DNA of 64,000 bases from DTWD01 sp963662965 (GCA_963662965.1 OY759970.1:496001-560000), one strand, 5' to 3'. Positions 34,539-43,173 are shown, counted from the first letter of the stretch. Translations and numbers: made by a program. Notes: generated by a model from the letters alone, not told the origin.

Positions 34539-35356
34539 GTGTGCCGGGAAAGCCCGGTCAAGGGGGACAAGATGCCGTGATGTGATCTTCGAAACCTTGT
34601 TCGAAACCCTGTGGGTATCCAATCCCATCCGGCCAAGGTCGGCCGCCAGCCGGAACCGAGTGATGCGTGGGCCTGGGGTGACCCAGGGCGCGAAGCGTTC
34701 ACAGGGAGCCCGTAGGCCGCGTGATTGAGCCCCGAAATGCATTGTTTGTGAGGGCCGACGTCGTGCGTTGGACGGAAGGTTATCTCGCCGCATCTCAGAG
34801 GCCGTGGAGGCGGCGACCTCGCCGGGGTCGGAGCGCGTGGCATGCGTGCGGGTGGGTTTCCCGGGAACCCGGGAGGCCTCGTCGTCTCCATCTTAAAGGT
34901 TGCCGGGGGGCGGGCACCGGCTCACCAAGCCCGAGGCCGTGGACGCAGCACCTGGCGTCCGACGGAGCGAAGCCGCAGGTGCTCGGATGGTACCGCCGGG
35001 CGAAGGCAACGAAGCGCGGGGGGATGGACGGCGAGGAGTCGGAGTGTCTCATAGTACCGCCGAAGCGGGGGAATTGAGCCCACGAGACCCCGTGGAGGGA
35101 AGGGGGCACCGGCAGGTGGCACCGGTGGAGGGAAAGACGGCCAACACACCGAGGTTGGGTCCCGTCTCCACGTCACGACAACGGATAGCCGAACTGGCCA
35201 GATAAGCCTTGGGGATGGCGGTGGCCATCGCCTGGCTTCCTGGACCAGCGGGTACGCGACGGCGCGTAGCGAAGCCATCTGTCGAGGAGCCGGATGCGGC
35301 AGAACCCGCACGTCCGGATCTGTGGGGGGCCAGGGTCAGCAACGACCCTGGTCTAC
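34539..35356 (+). ncRNA. ORF-less group II intron, copy 3
   Basis: The 818-bp plus-strand unit starts GTGTGCC at 34539 and ends GGTCTAC at 35356. Domain V-like bases GAGCCGGATGCGG (about 35287) pair with CCGCACGTCCGGATC, and a CCAGGGTC/GACCCTGG hairpin follows. There is no clearly bulged adenosine in this last hairpin. The 5' exon is the right terminus of IS5-B. A 30-base piece of intron-like sequence recurs just downstream at about 35367-35397 (CCGTCGGACGCCAGGTGCGA), suggesting an aberrant insertion or recombination. Confidence 0.75.
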
Positions 35357-35397
35357 CCGACCTCCGTCGGACGCCAGGTGCGACGTCCACGGCAACC

Positions 35398-35582
35398 ACA
35401 CGGTGATATCGCCTCGCTGGACCAGCGCTCGGTCGTATGCCGGCCAATTTCCGACGTGGTATTTTGTCTTGTACTTCGGGTGCACTCTCGACTTCATGTC
35501 GCGATCATGCACCTGCCGTCGCTACGATGGCCAGGAGGTCGATCGTGGCGCACCGAGGGCGCGGGATCCGTGCACCAACGCC
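35398..35582 (-). mobile_element. IS5 5'-end fragment beyond intron 3
   Basis: The minus-strand sequence includes the terminus GTGCACCAACGCC (ending 35582) and the first transposase codons, whose complement reads ATGAAGTCGAGAGTGCACCC then YHVGNWPAYDRALVQRGDI. The rest of the element is absent. Confidence 0.65.
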
Positions 35583-35624
35583 ATGACGAGCGCGCGTCCG
35601 GCCAGGAGTCCAAGAGAAGGCGGA

Positions 35625-36023
35625 ATGCAAAAGCGAAGTCGCAGCATCAACAAACGAACCAAACAGGGGCGTATTTGGGCCAAAACCGATGGCTATTGCC
35701 ACCTGTGTGGGAAGAGGCTCTACGTCGGCGAGTGGCACATTGACCACATTGTGCCTCGCGTTCACCGAGGCCCTGATGATGAGGACAACCTTCTGCCCTG
35801 CTGCGTGTTCTGCAACGGGATGAAGAAAGCGGCGACGACATACAGGATGCGCCGGTTACTGATGTATGGCCGGTATTGCCTGGAAAAAGCGACGCGGCGT
35901 GACAAGAGCCAAATGGGTCAAGACATCTACGAGTTTGTGGGGCGTCGAGTGAAGGCGACCGCGAAGAGGTCTCGGACGACGCCACCTCACGTCCAGCTCT
36001 GGAAGCAGACACCGAAGAATTAA
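35625..36023 (+). CDS. HNH endonuclease family protein
   Basis: The 132-residue protein starts at ATG 35625 (MQKRSRSINKRTKQGRIWAK). A treble-clef HNH fold is clear: CHLCGKRLYVGEWHIDHIVP with the catalytic His in DHIVP, then GPDDEDNLLPCCVFCNGMKK with the second zinc-binding CxxC. The C-terminal third is basic. It shares with McrA-like nucleases only the general HNH pattern. It stands about 200 bases before the EEP nuclease gene in the same direction; both may be cargo of one lost element. The frame is open upstream into IS5 sequence, but 35625 is the first start past the IS end. Confidence 0.8.
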   Translation: MQKRSRSINKRTKQGRIWAKTDGYCHLCGKRLYVGEWHIDHIVPRVHRGPDDEDNLLPCCVFCNGMKKAATTYRMRRLLMYGRYCLEKATRRDKSQMGQDIYEFVGRRVKATAKRSRTTPPHVQLWKQTPKN

Positions 36024-36232
36024 ACCTGGACTGGACCTGCAGCGCGACGCGCTGCAGGTCGAGGGCGTCGCTTCCCACCGACGCGGGGTACGGGCCGCGA
36101 GGTGAGGCACGGGCCGATGCCCGCGACTGTCTGTATTGTGGCTGGGCGCGGCGCGCACTCAGCGTTCGCTGCGCCGGTCATTGAACCGTGACCGCGCAGT
36201 TCCCCGCCGTTGTTGGGTACCATCTTTGAGTC
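36024..36232. other. Intergenic region between HNH and EEP genes
   Basis: About 210 bases without a gene. Around 36039-36062 a small inverted repeat (GACCTGCAGCGC and GCGCTGCAGGTC) may act as a terminator or binding site. Confidence 0.4.
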
Positions 36233-37054
36233 ATGGTTAAAGTGATCTCCTGGAACATCGCTCATCGAGAACAAGCGTGGCACGCGCTATGTGACACCGA
36301 TGCCGACATCGCGCTGGTTCAAGAAGCAACTGAGCCCCCGGCTGACATGCCGCCGTCGTTTGAATACCGTCCAGCGACTTGGCGCACAGCGGGCGCTGGG
36401 CATCGGCCCTGGCGCGCGGCGGTCATCAAGCTCTCGAACCGTATCGACGTGCAATGGCTTGAGCCCACGCCAATCGAGAATGCTCGCGATGGCGACCTCA
36501 CGGTCAGCCGAGCCGGCACGCTGGACGCCGCCATCGTGACTCCTCCAACGGGGGAAGCCTTTGTCGTCGTTTCGATGTATGCCCTTTGGGAGAAGCCGTA
36601 CCCCACAACTAGCAGTAGTTGGATCTACGCCGATGGGTCAGTCCACCGCCTCATCTCTGACATCTCAGTCTTTGTGGGGCAACAGTTGGGCCACCGTATT
36701 CTTGCGGCGGGTGACCTCAACATCCTGCACGGGTATGGGGATCACGGAAGCGGCTACTGGGCCTCTCGCTATACGACTGTCTTCGACAGAATGCGCGCGC
36801 TGGGGCTGTCCTTCGTGGGCCCGCAAGCGCCCGCGGGTCGCCGCGCGGACCCGTGGCCTGACGAGCTCCCGCGTACAAGCCACAACGTCCCCACGTACTA
36901 CACGAATCACCAGATGCCAGTCACGGCCACCCGGCAGCTCGACTTCGTGTTCGCCTCCAATGGTCTCGCTGAACAGTGTCAGGTCAGCGCGCGGAACGAG
37001 CCGGATGCCTGGGGGCCCAGTGATCATTGCCAAGTCCACATCGTCATGGCCTGA
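36233..37054 (+). CDS. EEP-family nuclease/phosphatase
   Basis: The 273-residue protein has the full endonuclease/exonuclease/phosphatase pattern. It opens VKVISWNIAHREQAWH (Asn of SWN). It continues with DIALVQEA (metal-binding Glu), RILAAGDLNILHGYG (the GDLN box, here GDLNI), RQLDFVFASNGL, and GPSDHCQVHIVMA with the catalytic SDH at the end. No signal peptide is present, so it should act in the cytoplasm on nucleic acid or a phosphoester. A truncated paralogue sits at 4348, so the family is repeated in the island. The substrate cannot be told from sequence. Confidence 0.82.
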   Translation: MVKVISWNIAHREQAWHALCDTDADIALVQEATEPPADMPPSFEYRPATWRTAGAGHRPWRAAVIKLSNRIDVQWLEPTPIENARDGDLTVSRAGTLDAAIVTPPTGEAFVVVSMYALWEKPYPTTSSSWIYADGSVHRLISDISVFVGQQLGHRILAAGDLNILHGYGDHGSGYWASRYTTVFDRMRALGLSFVGPQAPAGRRADPWPDELPRTSHNVPTYYTNHQMPVTATRQLDFVFASNGLAEQCQVSARNEPDAWGPSDHCQVHIVMA

Positions 37055-37080
37055 TCAGCCAGCCTCGCATGGCCGCCGTG

Positions 37081-37199
37081 GGTATTGTCAAGTTGAGGCT
37101 GACGGCCGTTTCTGATCCCCAGCATGGCGGGTTCACGGCTGGATCGAGCCCAGTATCTTGGGGGTCGATGGACGAGCTTTTCGTCAACTTGACTGTGAG
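37081..37199 (+). repeat. 119-bp MITE with IS6-like ends, copy 3
   Basis: It begins GGTATTGTCAAGTTGAGGC at 37081 and ends TCGTCAACTTGACTGTG. The interior is about 85 percent like copy 2 by eye and again has CAGTATCTTGGGGG. The right end deviates from AATGCC to TGTGAG, suggesting slight decay. It lies 26 bases after the EEP stop codon and could supply a transcription end. Confidence 0.7.
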
Positions 37200-37449
37200 C
37201 ATGATCCCCCTGCCTGTCGGGGTCGCTTCGTGACACCGGTGGGTACCGGTGAGCGGTGGCCTGACCCTTAACTTGACTGACCTTTGGTCCTGGCTACTGA
37301 TCTGTCGGTCATCGCCCACCGGCCACTCGTACGGCGGCCAGCTGACCGGATGGACCGTGACCCCATAGGGGCCTGCTGCACCCACGGCCCGTCACAGTCC
37401 TGTCCGCCCACCCGGGCCAGCTCGGGCCGCAACCCGAGGAGGTATACCT
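37200..37449 (+). ncRNA. Putative IS110 left-end (bridge) RNA region
   Basis: IS110-group elements encode a structured guide RNA in the long non-coding end before the transposase gene. Here that end is about 250 bases and contains several hairpins, for example GACACCGGTGGGTACCGGTG around 37231-37251. This is inferred from element type and position. No covariance check was possible. Confidence 0.35.
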
Positions 37450-38535
37450 GTGACCAACCGCATACCCACGCCGCCTGATGCGCGGACGGTGATCGTCGGC
37501 GTTGATACGCATAAGCACGTCCACGTCGCGGTGGCGATCGACAGCTGGGGGATCCGTCTCCGCGATCACGCGTTCGTTGTTGATTCGGGCGGCTACCAGG
37601 CGCTGATCACGTGGGCCGAGACCCACGGGCGGATTGACGCGTTCGGCATCGAAGGCACCGGCAGCGATGGCGCCGGCCTGGCACGTGCGGTGCGCCGCGC
37701 GGGGCATCGGGTTGTAGAAGTGAATCGGGGCGACCGGCGCACGCGACGTGCCGCCGGCAAGTCCGACACCCTCGACGCGGAGGTCGCCGCGCGGTCCGTA
37801 CTGGCGGGGCAGTCGACGGCCATCCCGAAGACCGCGGACGGTGCCGTCGAGATGATGCGCCAGCTGAAGATCACGCGGGACACCGCAGTGAAGGCGCGCA
37901 CCACGGCGATGAACACGCTGAAGCAGATCGTCGTGCACGCCCCGCCGGCACTGCGAGAAGCCCTCCACGACCTCACCGATCACGGCCTGCTCACGCGCTG
38001 CGCCGGACTCCGACCGGGCCCCATCGACACGCCCACCGCGTCCGCCAAGTACACCCTCCGGGCCCTCGCCCGCCGCTGGATGGCTCTCACCGAGGAAATG
38101 GCGATACACGACCAGCACCTCGCGCGCCTCACGACCGAAACATCACCGACCCTCCGTGAGGGCTTCGGTGTGGGCGCCCACACCGCGGCCGAACTGCTGA
38201 TCGTCTTCGGCGACAATCCCGACCGGATTCGTTCGGAAGCCGCCTTCGCGAAGCTCTGCGGTGCGTGTCCGCTCCCGGCCTCGTCCGGGATGACCACCGG
38301 CCGGCACCGGCTCAATCGGGGCGGCCACCGCCACGCCAACGCCGCCCTTTATCGCGCCGTCATCGTCCGCATGCGGTACCATCAGCCGACCGTTGATTAC
38401 GTCGCACGCCGCACGGCGGACGGCCGAACCAAACGGGAGATCATCCGGTGCCTGAAACGTTTTCTCGCTCGCGAGATCTACCAGCGAGTCATGACCGATT
38501 TTCGCGCTCGCCAAGAGCTCATCCAGGCCGCCTGA
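37450..38535 (+). CDS. IS110-family transposase (DEDD + transposase_20)
   Basis: The 361-residue protein has an N-terminal RuvC-like DEDD domain: TVIVGVDTHKHVHVAVAID (Asp), GIEGTGSDGAGLARAV (Glu), then KSDTLDAEVAARSVL with the paired Asp residues. A C-terminal transposase_20 domain follows (LIVFGDNPDRIRSEAAFAKL, then CGACPLPASSGMTTGRHRLN with the conserved Ser of the group). It is complete with no stop codons and may be active. AGGAGG about 9 bases before ATG 37450 supports the start. Confidence 0.88.
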   Translation: MTNRIPTPPDARTVIVGVDTHKHVHVAVAIDSWGIRLRDHAFVVDSGGYQALITWAETHGRIDAFGIEGTGSDGAGLARAVRRAGHRVVEVNRGDRRTRRAAGKSDTLDAEVAARSVLAGQSTAIPKTADGAVEMMRQLKITRDTAVKARTTAMNTLKQIVVHAPPALREALHDLTDHGLLTRCAGLRPGPIDTPTASAKYTLRALARRWMALTEEMAIHDQHLARLTTETSPTLREGFGVGAHTAAELLIVFGDNPDRIRSEAAFAKLCGACPLPASSGMTTGRHRLNRGGHRHANAALYRAVIVRMRYHQPTVDYVARRTADGRTKREIIRCLKRFLAREIYQRVMTDFRARQELIQAA

Positions 38536-38560
38536 ACGCGTGTCTTGACATATAGGGGCG

Positions 38561-38952
38561 TCAGTGCCTGGTCAACACCGTGCAGGATCTGTCGGCCCGC
38601 GGCGTGGGCCTGCGGGTGCTCACCGGTCAAGGCGCGCAGATCGACACCACCACGGCGGCCGGCCGCCTCGTGTTTGGCATCTTCGCGGCGCTGGCCGAGT
38701 TCGAGCGGGAGCTGATCCGCGAACGCACACTGGCCGGGCTCACGGCCGCGCGGGCGCGCGGCCGTGAGCCCGGCCAGGACGTTCGCGCTGTCGAAAGCCC
38801 AGGTGCGGCTGGCCCAGGCCGCGATGGCGCACCGCAACACCTCCGTGTCCGCGCTCTGCCGCGAACTCGGGATCACCCCCGTGACGCTCTACCGGTACGT
38901 CGGGCCGCAGGGCCAGTTGCGCGAGCAAGGCGAGAAGGTCCTCGCCACCTGA
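38561..38952 (+). pseudogene. Serine recombinase, C-terminal half, frameshifted
   Basis: From about 38567 one frame reads TVQDLSARGVGLRVLTGQGA then QIDTTTAAGRLVFGIFAALA and EFERELIRERTLAGLTAARA, the end of a resolvase catalytic domain with its long E helix. The C-terminal HTH (SKAQVRLAQAAMAHRNTSVS then ALCRELGITPVTLYRYV) continues in a different frame from 38764, so a frameshift occurred near 38770. The N-terminal part with the catalytic Ser is missing upstream, replaced by IS110. Confidence 0.7.
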
Positions 38953-39031
38953 ACCGGAGCGCGCTGGACCGTGATGCCGCTCGGAACCGTTTGGAAACAG
39001 CGGTCAACAACCGCGTCGGCCCTCGCCCGCA

Positions 39032-39055
39032 TGTCCCAAACGAGCGTTTACGACA
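39032..39055. other. res-like 24-bp palindrome with resolvase start codons
   Basis: A near-perfect palindrome with arms TGTCCCAAACGA and GCGTTTACGACA covers 24 bases. It is followed by codons RLRHILIG, the same as at 26688-26711 on the other strand. The palindrome overlapping the resolvase start in two places suggests a conserved recombination or operator half-site of a Tn3-like element. Confidence 0.5.
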
Positions 39056-39068
39056 CATACTGATCGGG

Positions 39069-39158
39069 TGGGCGGCTTGGCCCGCACTTCTCGGGACGCT
39101 CCGCAGGAGCCACACTATGGGGATGCAGTCGAAGGTTCATCCCACGCACAAGACGGAC
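39069..39158 (+). mobile_element. IS5 5'-end fragment upstream of the TonB receptor
   Basis: The run GGCCCGCACTTCTCGGGACG … AGGAGCCACACTA followed by codons MGMQSKVHPTHKT matches the IS5 leader and transposase start also seen at 25090-25213. It ends 7 bases before the start codon of the TonB-dependent receptor and is in frame with it. Confidence 0.65.
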
Positions 39159-39164
39159 AGGCTC

Positions 39165-42002
39165 ATGGCAATGGCGTGTCTTGAGCTGCAGCGGCACGGC
39201 CGCGTCCGATGGTTTTTCTACCATCATCCACACACTGTACTCGCGCTGGTGCTGGTGTTTGCCGTCGGCGTGTTCGCGCCCGGCGTTGCCAGCTCCCAGG
39301 ACGCGACGATCGCCGGGACGGTCACCGACGCTACGGGCGGCATTCTCCCCGGCGTCGCCGTGGAGACGCGGGACGCGGCGGGCACCGCGCAGGTAACCGT
39401 CACCGACGGGACCGGCCAGTTCACGTTCAGCGGACTTGCCCCGGGGACGTATGACGTGATGTTCACCCTCTCCGGCTTCACCGTGCCCGCGCAGGTGGTG
39501 GAGGCGAGCGCGGGCGCCACGGCCGTCCTGGACGTGGAAATGGCGGTCGGTGGGCTCGCCGCGCAGGTGGTGGTGGTCGGGACCCGCGCCCAGCCGCGGT
39601 CGGTGACCACCTCGCCGGTACCGATTGACGCCATCCCGCTGCAGGACGTCGTCAGGCAGGGCGCCACCACGCTCGACTACCAACTGCGGACGCTGGTCCC
39701 CTCGTTCAACGTCGCCACGCACCCGATCAGTGACGCCGCCACGCTGGTGCGCCCGGCCAGTCTGCGCAACCTGGCGCACGACCATACGCTGGTGCTCGTC
39801 AACGGCAAGCGCCGCCACCGCTCGTCGGTCATCGCCTGGTTCGCCGGCGTGACGGACGGTGCGCAGGGACCTGACATCTCCACCATCCCGTCGATTGCGC
39901 TGCGGCAGGTCGAGGTGCTGCGTGACGGCGCCTCGGCGCAATACGGCTCGGATGCGATCGCGGGCGTCATCAACTTCCTGCTCAAGGACGACCGCTCCGG
40001 CGGCAGCCTGGAGTTCAATACCGGCACCTACCGCGCGGGCGACGGCGATGCATACACCATGGCTGGCAACGTCGGAGTGCCGCTCGGGGACACCGGGTTC
40101 GTCAACCTCAGCCTGGAGTACGGCAACGCCGACCCGACCAACCGCAGCGTGCAGCGGGCCGACGCCGCGGCGCTGATCGCGGCCGGTAACACCGACGTGG
40201 CTGACCCGGCGCAGATCTGGGGCAACCCGACGATCGAGGACGAGCTGAAGCTGTTCGGCAACTTCGGCCACCTGTTCGCCAACCAGATGCAGTTTTACGG
40301 CCACGCCAACTATGCCGAGAAGAAGGTGACCGAAGGGTTCTACTTCCGAAACCCGAACAACCGCGCCAACATCTACAGCCTCGACGACGGCGCGACGCTG
40401 CTGATCGGCGACGTGCTCGACGCGCGCGACGGCATCGCGGACGGCTCGGCTCACTGTCCCACGGTGCGCGTCATGAACAACGTGCCGGACCAGGCGGCTC
40501 TCGCGCAGGTGTTCGCCGACCCACACTGCTTCTCCTTTCAAGAGACGATTCCTGGCGGGTTCACGCCGCAGTTCGGCGGCGTGGTCAGCGACAGGTCGGT
40601 GGTGGCCGGCGTGCGGCGGCTCGCGGTGAACGGCCTGACCTGGGATGCCAGCGCCAGCTACGGCGCCCACGAGTCGGACTTCTTCTTCAACAACACCGTC
40701 AACGCGTCGCTCGGCCCGGACACGCCCCGCAACTTCGACCCGGGGCTGTACCGCCAGGAAGAAGTGAATCTCAACTTCGACGTCTCCTACGCCGCCATCG
40801 ACATCGTCAACATCGCGGGCGGCGCCGAGTGGCGCGACGAACGGTTCGACATCGGCGCCGGGGGACGGCCCTCCTGGGAGGTGGGACCGTACGCCGCGCA
40901 GGGATTCGTCTCCGGCTCGAACGGCTTTCCTGGATTTCCCGCCTACACCGCCGGGACCTGGAACCGCAGCAACGTCGCGTTGTACGGCGACCTGGAGCTG
41001 CGGGATCCGGGCGATCGCTGGACGGTCGGCGGCGCCGTGCGTGTCGAGCACTTCGACACCTTCGGCTCCACGACCAACGGCAAGCTGTCGGCCCGCTATG
41101 GCCTGACCGACGAGATCTCCGTGCGCGGCGGCGTCAGCACCGGCTTCCGCGCCCCGACGCCGGGCCAGCAGAACACGCTGAACGTGCAGACGACGATCGA
41201 TCCGGACACGCTGCAACTAGTCGACAGCGCCAACGTGCCGTCGACGTTCCGGGCCGCGCAGCTGCGGGGCGGCCAGCCGCTGGAGCCCGAGACGTCAATC
41301 AACACGACCGCCGGGCTGGTCGTCGATACCGGCCCCTTCACGTTCACCGCCGACTACTTCCGCGTCGACATCGACAACCGCCTGGCCCTGTCGCAGACCT
41401 TCACGCTGGACGCCGACGAACGCGCGCTGCTGCTCTCGGAAGGGATCGCCTCGGCCGGCACGCTGAAATTCTTCCGCTTCTTCATCAACGACTTCTCCAG
41501 CCGGAACCAGGGCGTCGATCTGGTCTCCACCTACGCGCCGCCGGCGCTGGGCGGTGACACGGTGCTCAGCTTCACGATGAACTACACCCACACGGCGCTG
41601 ACGGAAGAGTCGCAGTTGCTCACCGCCGGTGACGTGCTCGGCCTGGAGCGCGGCGTCCCCCGCATCCGCTGGAACGCCGCCATCAACCAGCAGGTGGCGC
41701 GGGTCGGCGTGCTCGCCCGTCTGAACTACTACGGCGCCTGGGTCGACCACTTCGACGCGCGCTTCGTCCGCGGCGCCGACGCGCCGCTGCTGGACGGCCG
41801 GTACATCGTCGACCTGGAAGCCAGCATCCCGCTCACCCGCGACGTAACGCTGGCGGTCGGCGGGCAGAACGTCTTTGACGCCTTCTCGCAGCGGATGGAC
41901 CTGTTCGCCGACATCTTCGGCCTCCCCTACAGCCAGTTCACGCCGTGGGGCCTGAGCGGCGGGTACTACTACGCACGGGTGAACTACACCTGGGGTCGGT
42001 AG
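39165..42002 (+). CDS. TonB-dependent outer-membrane receptor
   Basis: The 945-residue protein carries a signal segment (HTVLALVLVFAVGVFAPGVA) and then a carboxypeptidase-regulatory-like domain (ATIAGTVTDATGGILPGVAV … LAPGTYDVMFTLSGFTVPAQ). The plug domain follows (VRPASLRNLAHDHTLVLVNG, IALRQVEVLRDGASAQYGSD), then a beta barrel ending in FGLPYSQFTPWGLSGGYYYA plus RVNYTWGR. It should import a bound substrate using TonB energy; the substrate is unknown. ATG 39165 is the first start after an IS5 fragment, and ATG 39171 is also possible. The native promoter seems to have been replaced by IS5/resolvase sequence, and the frame is open through that fragment. Confidence 0.85.
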   Translation: MAMACLELQRHGRVRWFFYHHPHTVLALVLVFAVGVFAPGVASSQDATIAGTVTDATGGILPGVAVETRDAAGTAQVTVTDGTGQFTFSGLAPGTYDVMFTLSGFTVPAQVVEASAGATAVLDVEMAVGGLAAQVVVVGTRAQPRSVTTSPVPIDAIPLQDVVRQGATTLDYQLRTLVPSFNVATHPISDAATLVRPASLRNLAHDHTLVLVNGKRRHRSSVIAWFAGVTDGAQGPDISTIPSIALRQVEVLRDGASAQYGSDAIAGVINFLLKDDRSGGSLEFNTGTYRAGDGDAYTMAGNVGVPLGDTGFVNLSLEYGNADPTNRSVQRADAAALIAAGNTDVADPAQIWGNPTIEDELKLFGNFGHLFANQMQFYGHANYAEKKVTEGFYFRNPNNRANIYSLDDGATLLIGDVLDARDGIADGSAHCPTVRVMNNVPDQAALAQVFADPHCFSFQETIPGGFTPQFGGVVSDRSVVAGVRRLAVNGLTWDASASYGAHESDFFFNNTVNASLGPDTPRNFDPGLYRQEEVNLNFDVSYAAIDIVNIAGGAEWRDERFDIGAGGRPSWEVGPYAAQGFVSGSNGFPGFPAYTAGTWNRSNVALYGDLELRDPGDRWTVGGAVRVEHFDTFGSTTNGKLSARYGLTDEISVRGGVSTGFRAPTPGQQNTLNVQTTIDPDTLQLVDSANVPSTFRAAQLRGGQPLEPETSINTTAGLVVDTGPFTFTADYFRVDIDNRLALSQTFTLDADERALLLSEGIASAGTLKFFRFFINDFSSRNQGVDLVSTYAPPALGGDTVLSFTMNYTHTALTEESQLLTAGDVLGLERGVPRIRWNAAINQQVARVGVLARLNYYGAWVDHFDARFVRGADAPLLDGRYIVDLEASIPLTRDVTLAVGGQNVFDAFSQRMDLFADIFGLPYSQFTPWGLSGGYYYARVNYTWGR

Positions 42003-42090
42003 TCGCAATCGGGCATTGACGCCCCTCTATCAAGAATCGTTGACGGGGCCGACTGGCGCGACGAGAAGTGGATCGCCGAGGGCGGCGAGT

Positions 42091-43173
42091 GGCGTTGGTG
42101 CGCGGATGCGGGCAGGCCTACGCGCTTCAAACCGTCGAGCCCGTCACCTCCCGATGCGGTACGAGACGGGTCTGCCAAGCTCGGTCATCCGGTTCAGAAC
42201 GTTACACGCGAGCACGGCCTCACGCCGTTGCCCCGATGAACTGCGTGCCCGAAGACAGTCGCCGACGATCGACTTGTACCGGAAGAACGCATTCTCCACG
42301 CGCGCTTGCTGATGGTACCCAGACGCCTTCTTCCACCGTCGCCGTCCGAGCGCCTTCACCCTCCTGATCGTCCGATCGCGGGCACCTGATCGGACGCCCC
42401 GTCGAGACAACGACGCGGTCTTGGTCGGCGGCACCACGACCCGCGCCCCTCGCGCACCGGCCGCACCATAGAACGCGAGCGTGTCGTAGGCCGGATCCGC
42501 CGTCACTCTGGTGAGGTGTCCATCCACCTCGTCGACCAGACTGCTCCCCGTAATCGCGTCATCGGCCGTCGGCTCAGGCAGCGCGCAGGCCACGATCACA
42601 CGGGACCCGTCCACGCCGAGATGGAGCTTCCTCCAGCCGCGTCGCCCTCGGCCCCCATGTTGCGCCGCGGCCCACTCACCTTCGCCGACGATGGACAGTC
42701 CGGTGCTGTCAACGATGAGGTGCAGGCTGGTGCCCGGGCGGGCGCGCCTAAGCGCGAGGGCGAGATGCTGACCGCGTCGCGAGAGCGTGGTGTGATCGGG
42801 TGCCGTGAGATCGACGCCCAGCATCCCGAAGATCGATGTCAAGAAGCCCTCGGTCTGACGCAACGGTAAGTGGAAGATGAGACTGAGCGTTAGGGCGGTT
42901 TCGATGGCGAGATCGGAATACTGGAGTTGCCCGCTCCGCCTGCCGACGCCAGCCGCTGCCCACGTGGCGATCGCGTCAGGCGTGAGCCAGAGGGTGACGT
43001 CGCCTCGCCGCACGAGGGCTCGGTCGTACTCGGCCCAGTTCCCGACGCGATACTGTGTCTTGTACTTCGGATGCACTCTCGACTTCACATCGAGATCATG
43101 ACCCGCCGGCGGTCGCGATGGGCAACATGCCGGCCACTGCTCGCCCACCGCGCTGAATCAGCGCACCAACGCC
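42091..43173 (-). mobile_element. IS5-like element, intact copy
   Basis: The 1083-bp element has ends GGCGTTGGTGCGC (42091) and GCGCACCAACGCC (ending 43173), perfect over 13 bases. It contains one complete transposase gene. This copy sets the family reference for the decayed relatives at 4806, 7395, 33457, 11669 and 44710. Confidence 0.88.
42144..43088 (-). CDS. IS5-family transposase, uninterrupted
   Basis: The 314-residue protein starts at GTG 43088 (VKSRVHPKYKTQYRVGNWAE), matching the start of decayed relatives; an upstream ATG at 43148 is less likely. Conserved blocks are APDHTTLSRRGQHLALALRR, HLIVDSTGLSIVGEGEWAAA (first Asp), LTRVTADPAYDTLAFYGAAG (second Asp) and RVENAFFRYKSIVGDCLRAR (Glu). 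This is the DDE arrangement of IS5 (IS4-superfamily) enzymes. It has no internal stops, unlike the other full-length copies here, so it could supply transposase for them. Confidence 0.88.
   Translation of the reverse strand: MKSRVHPKYKTQYRVGNWAEYDRALVRRGDVTLWLTPDAIATWAAAGVGRRSGQLQYSDLAIETALTLSLIFHLPLRQTEGFLTSIFGMLGVDLTAPDHTTLSRRGQHLALALRRARPGTSLHLIVDSTGLSIVGEGEWAAAQHGGRGRRGWRKLHLGVDGSRVIVACALPEPTADDAITGSSLVDEVDGHLTRVTADPAYDTLAFYGAAGARGARVVVPPTKTASLSRRGVRSGARDRTIRRVKALGRRRWKKASGYHQQARVENAFFRYKSIVGDCLRARSSSGQRREAVLACNVLNRMTELGRPVSYRIGR

Larger units (their letters stand above)
37200..38560 (+). mobile_element. IS110-family element
   Basis: The element comprises an intact IS110 transposase gene, about 250 bases of non-coding left end and a short right end of roughly 25 bases (ending near GTGTCTTGACATATAGGGG). 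On the right it splits a serine recombinase gene, whose sequence resumes at about 38567. Exact edges are uncertain because IS110 elements lack inverted repeats. Confidence 0.7.

Noticed and set aside
39048..41216. Long antisense frame (722 codons) opposite the TonB receptor
   Set aside because: It is a GC-rich shadow frame rich in Arg and His with no domain, and the opposite strand has a clear receptor.
38580..42002. A single 1140-codon frame joining resolvase, IS5 and TonB-receptor sequence
   Set aside because: The frame is continuous only by chance through an IS5 fragment. The resolvase part is itself frameshifted and the receptor has its own start and signal peptide at 39165.
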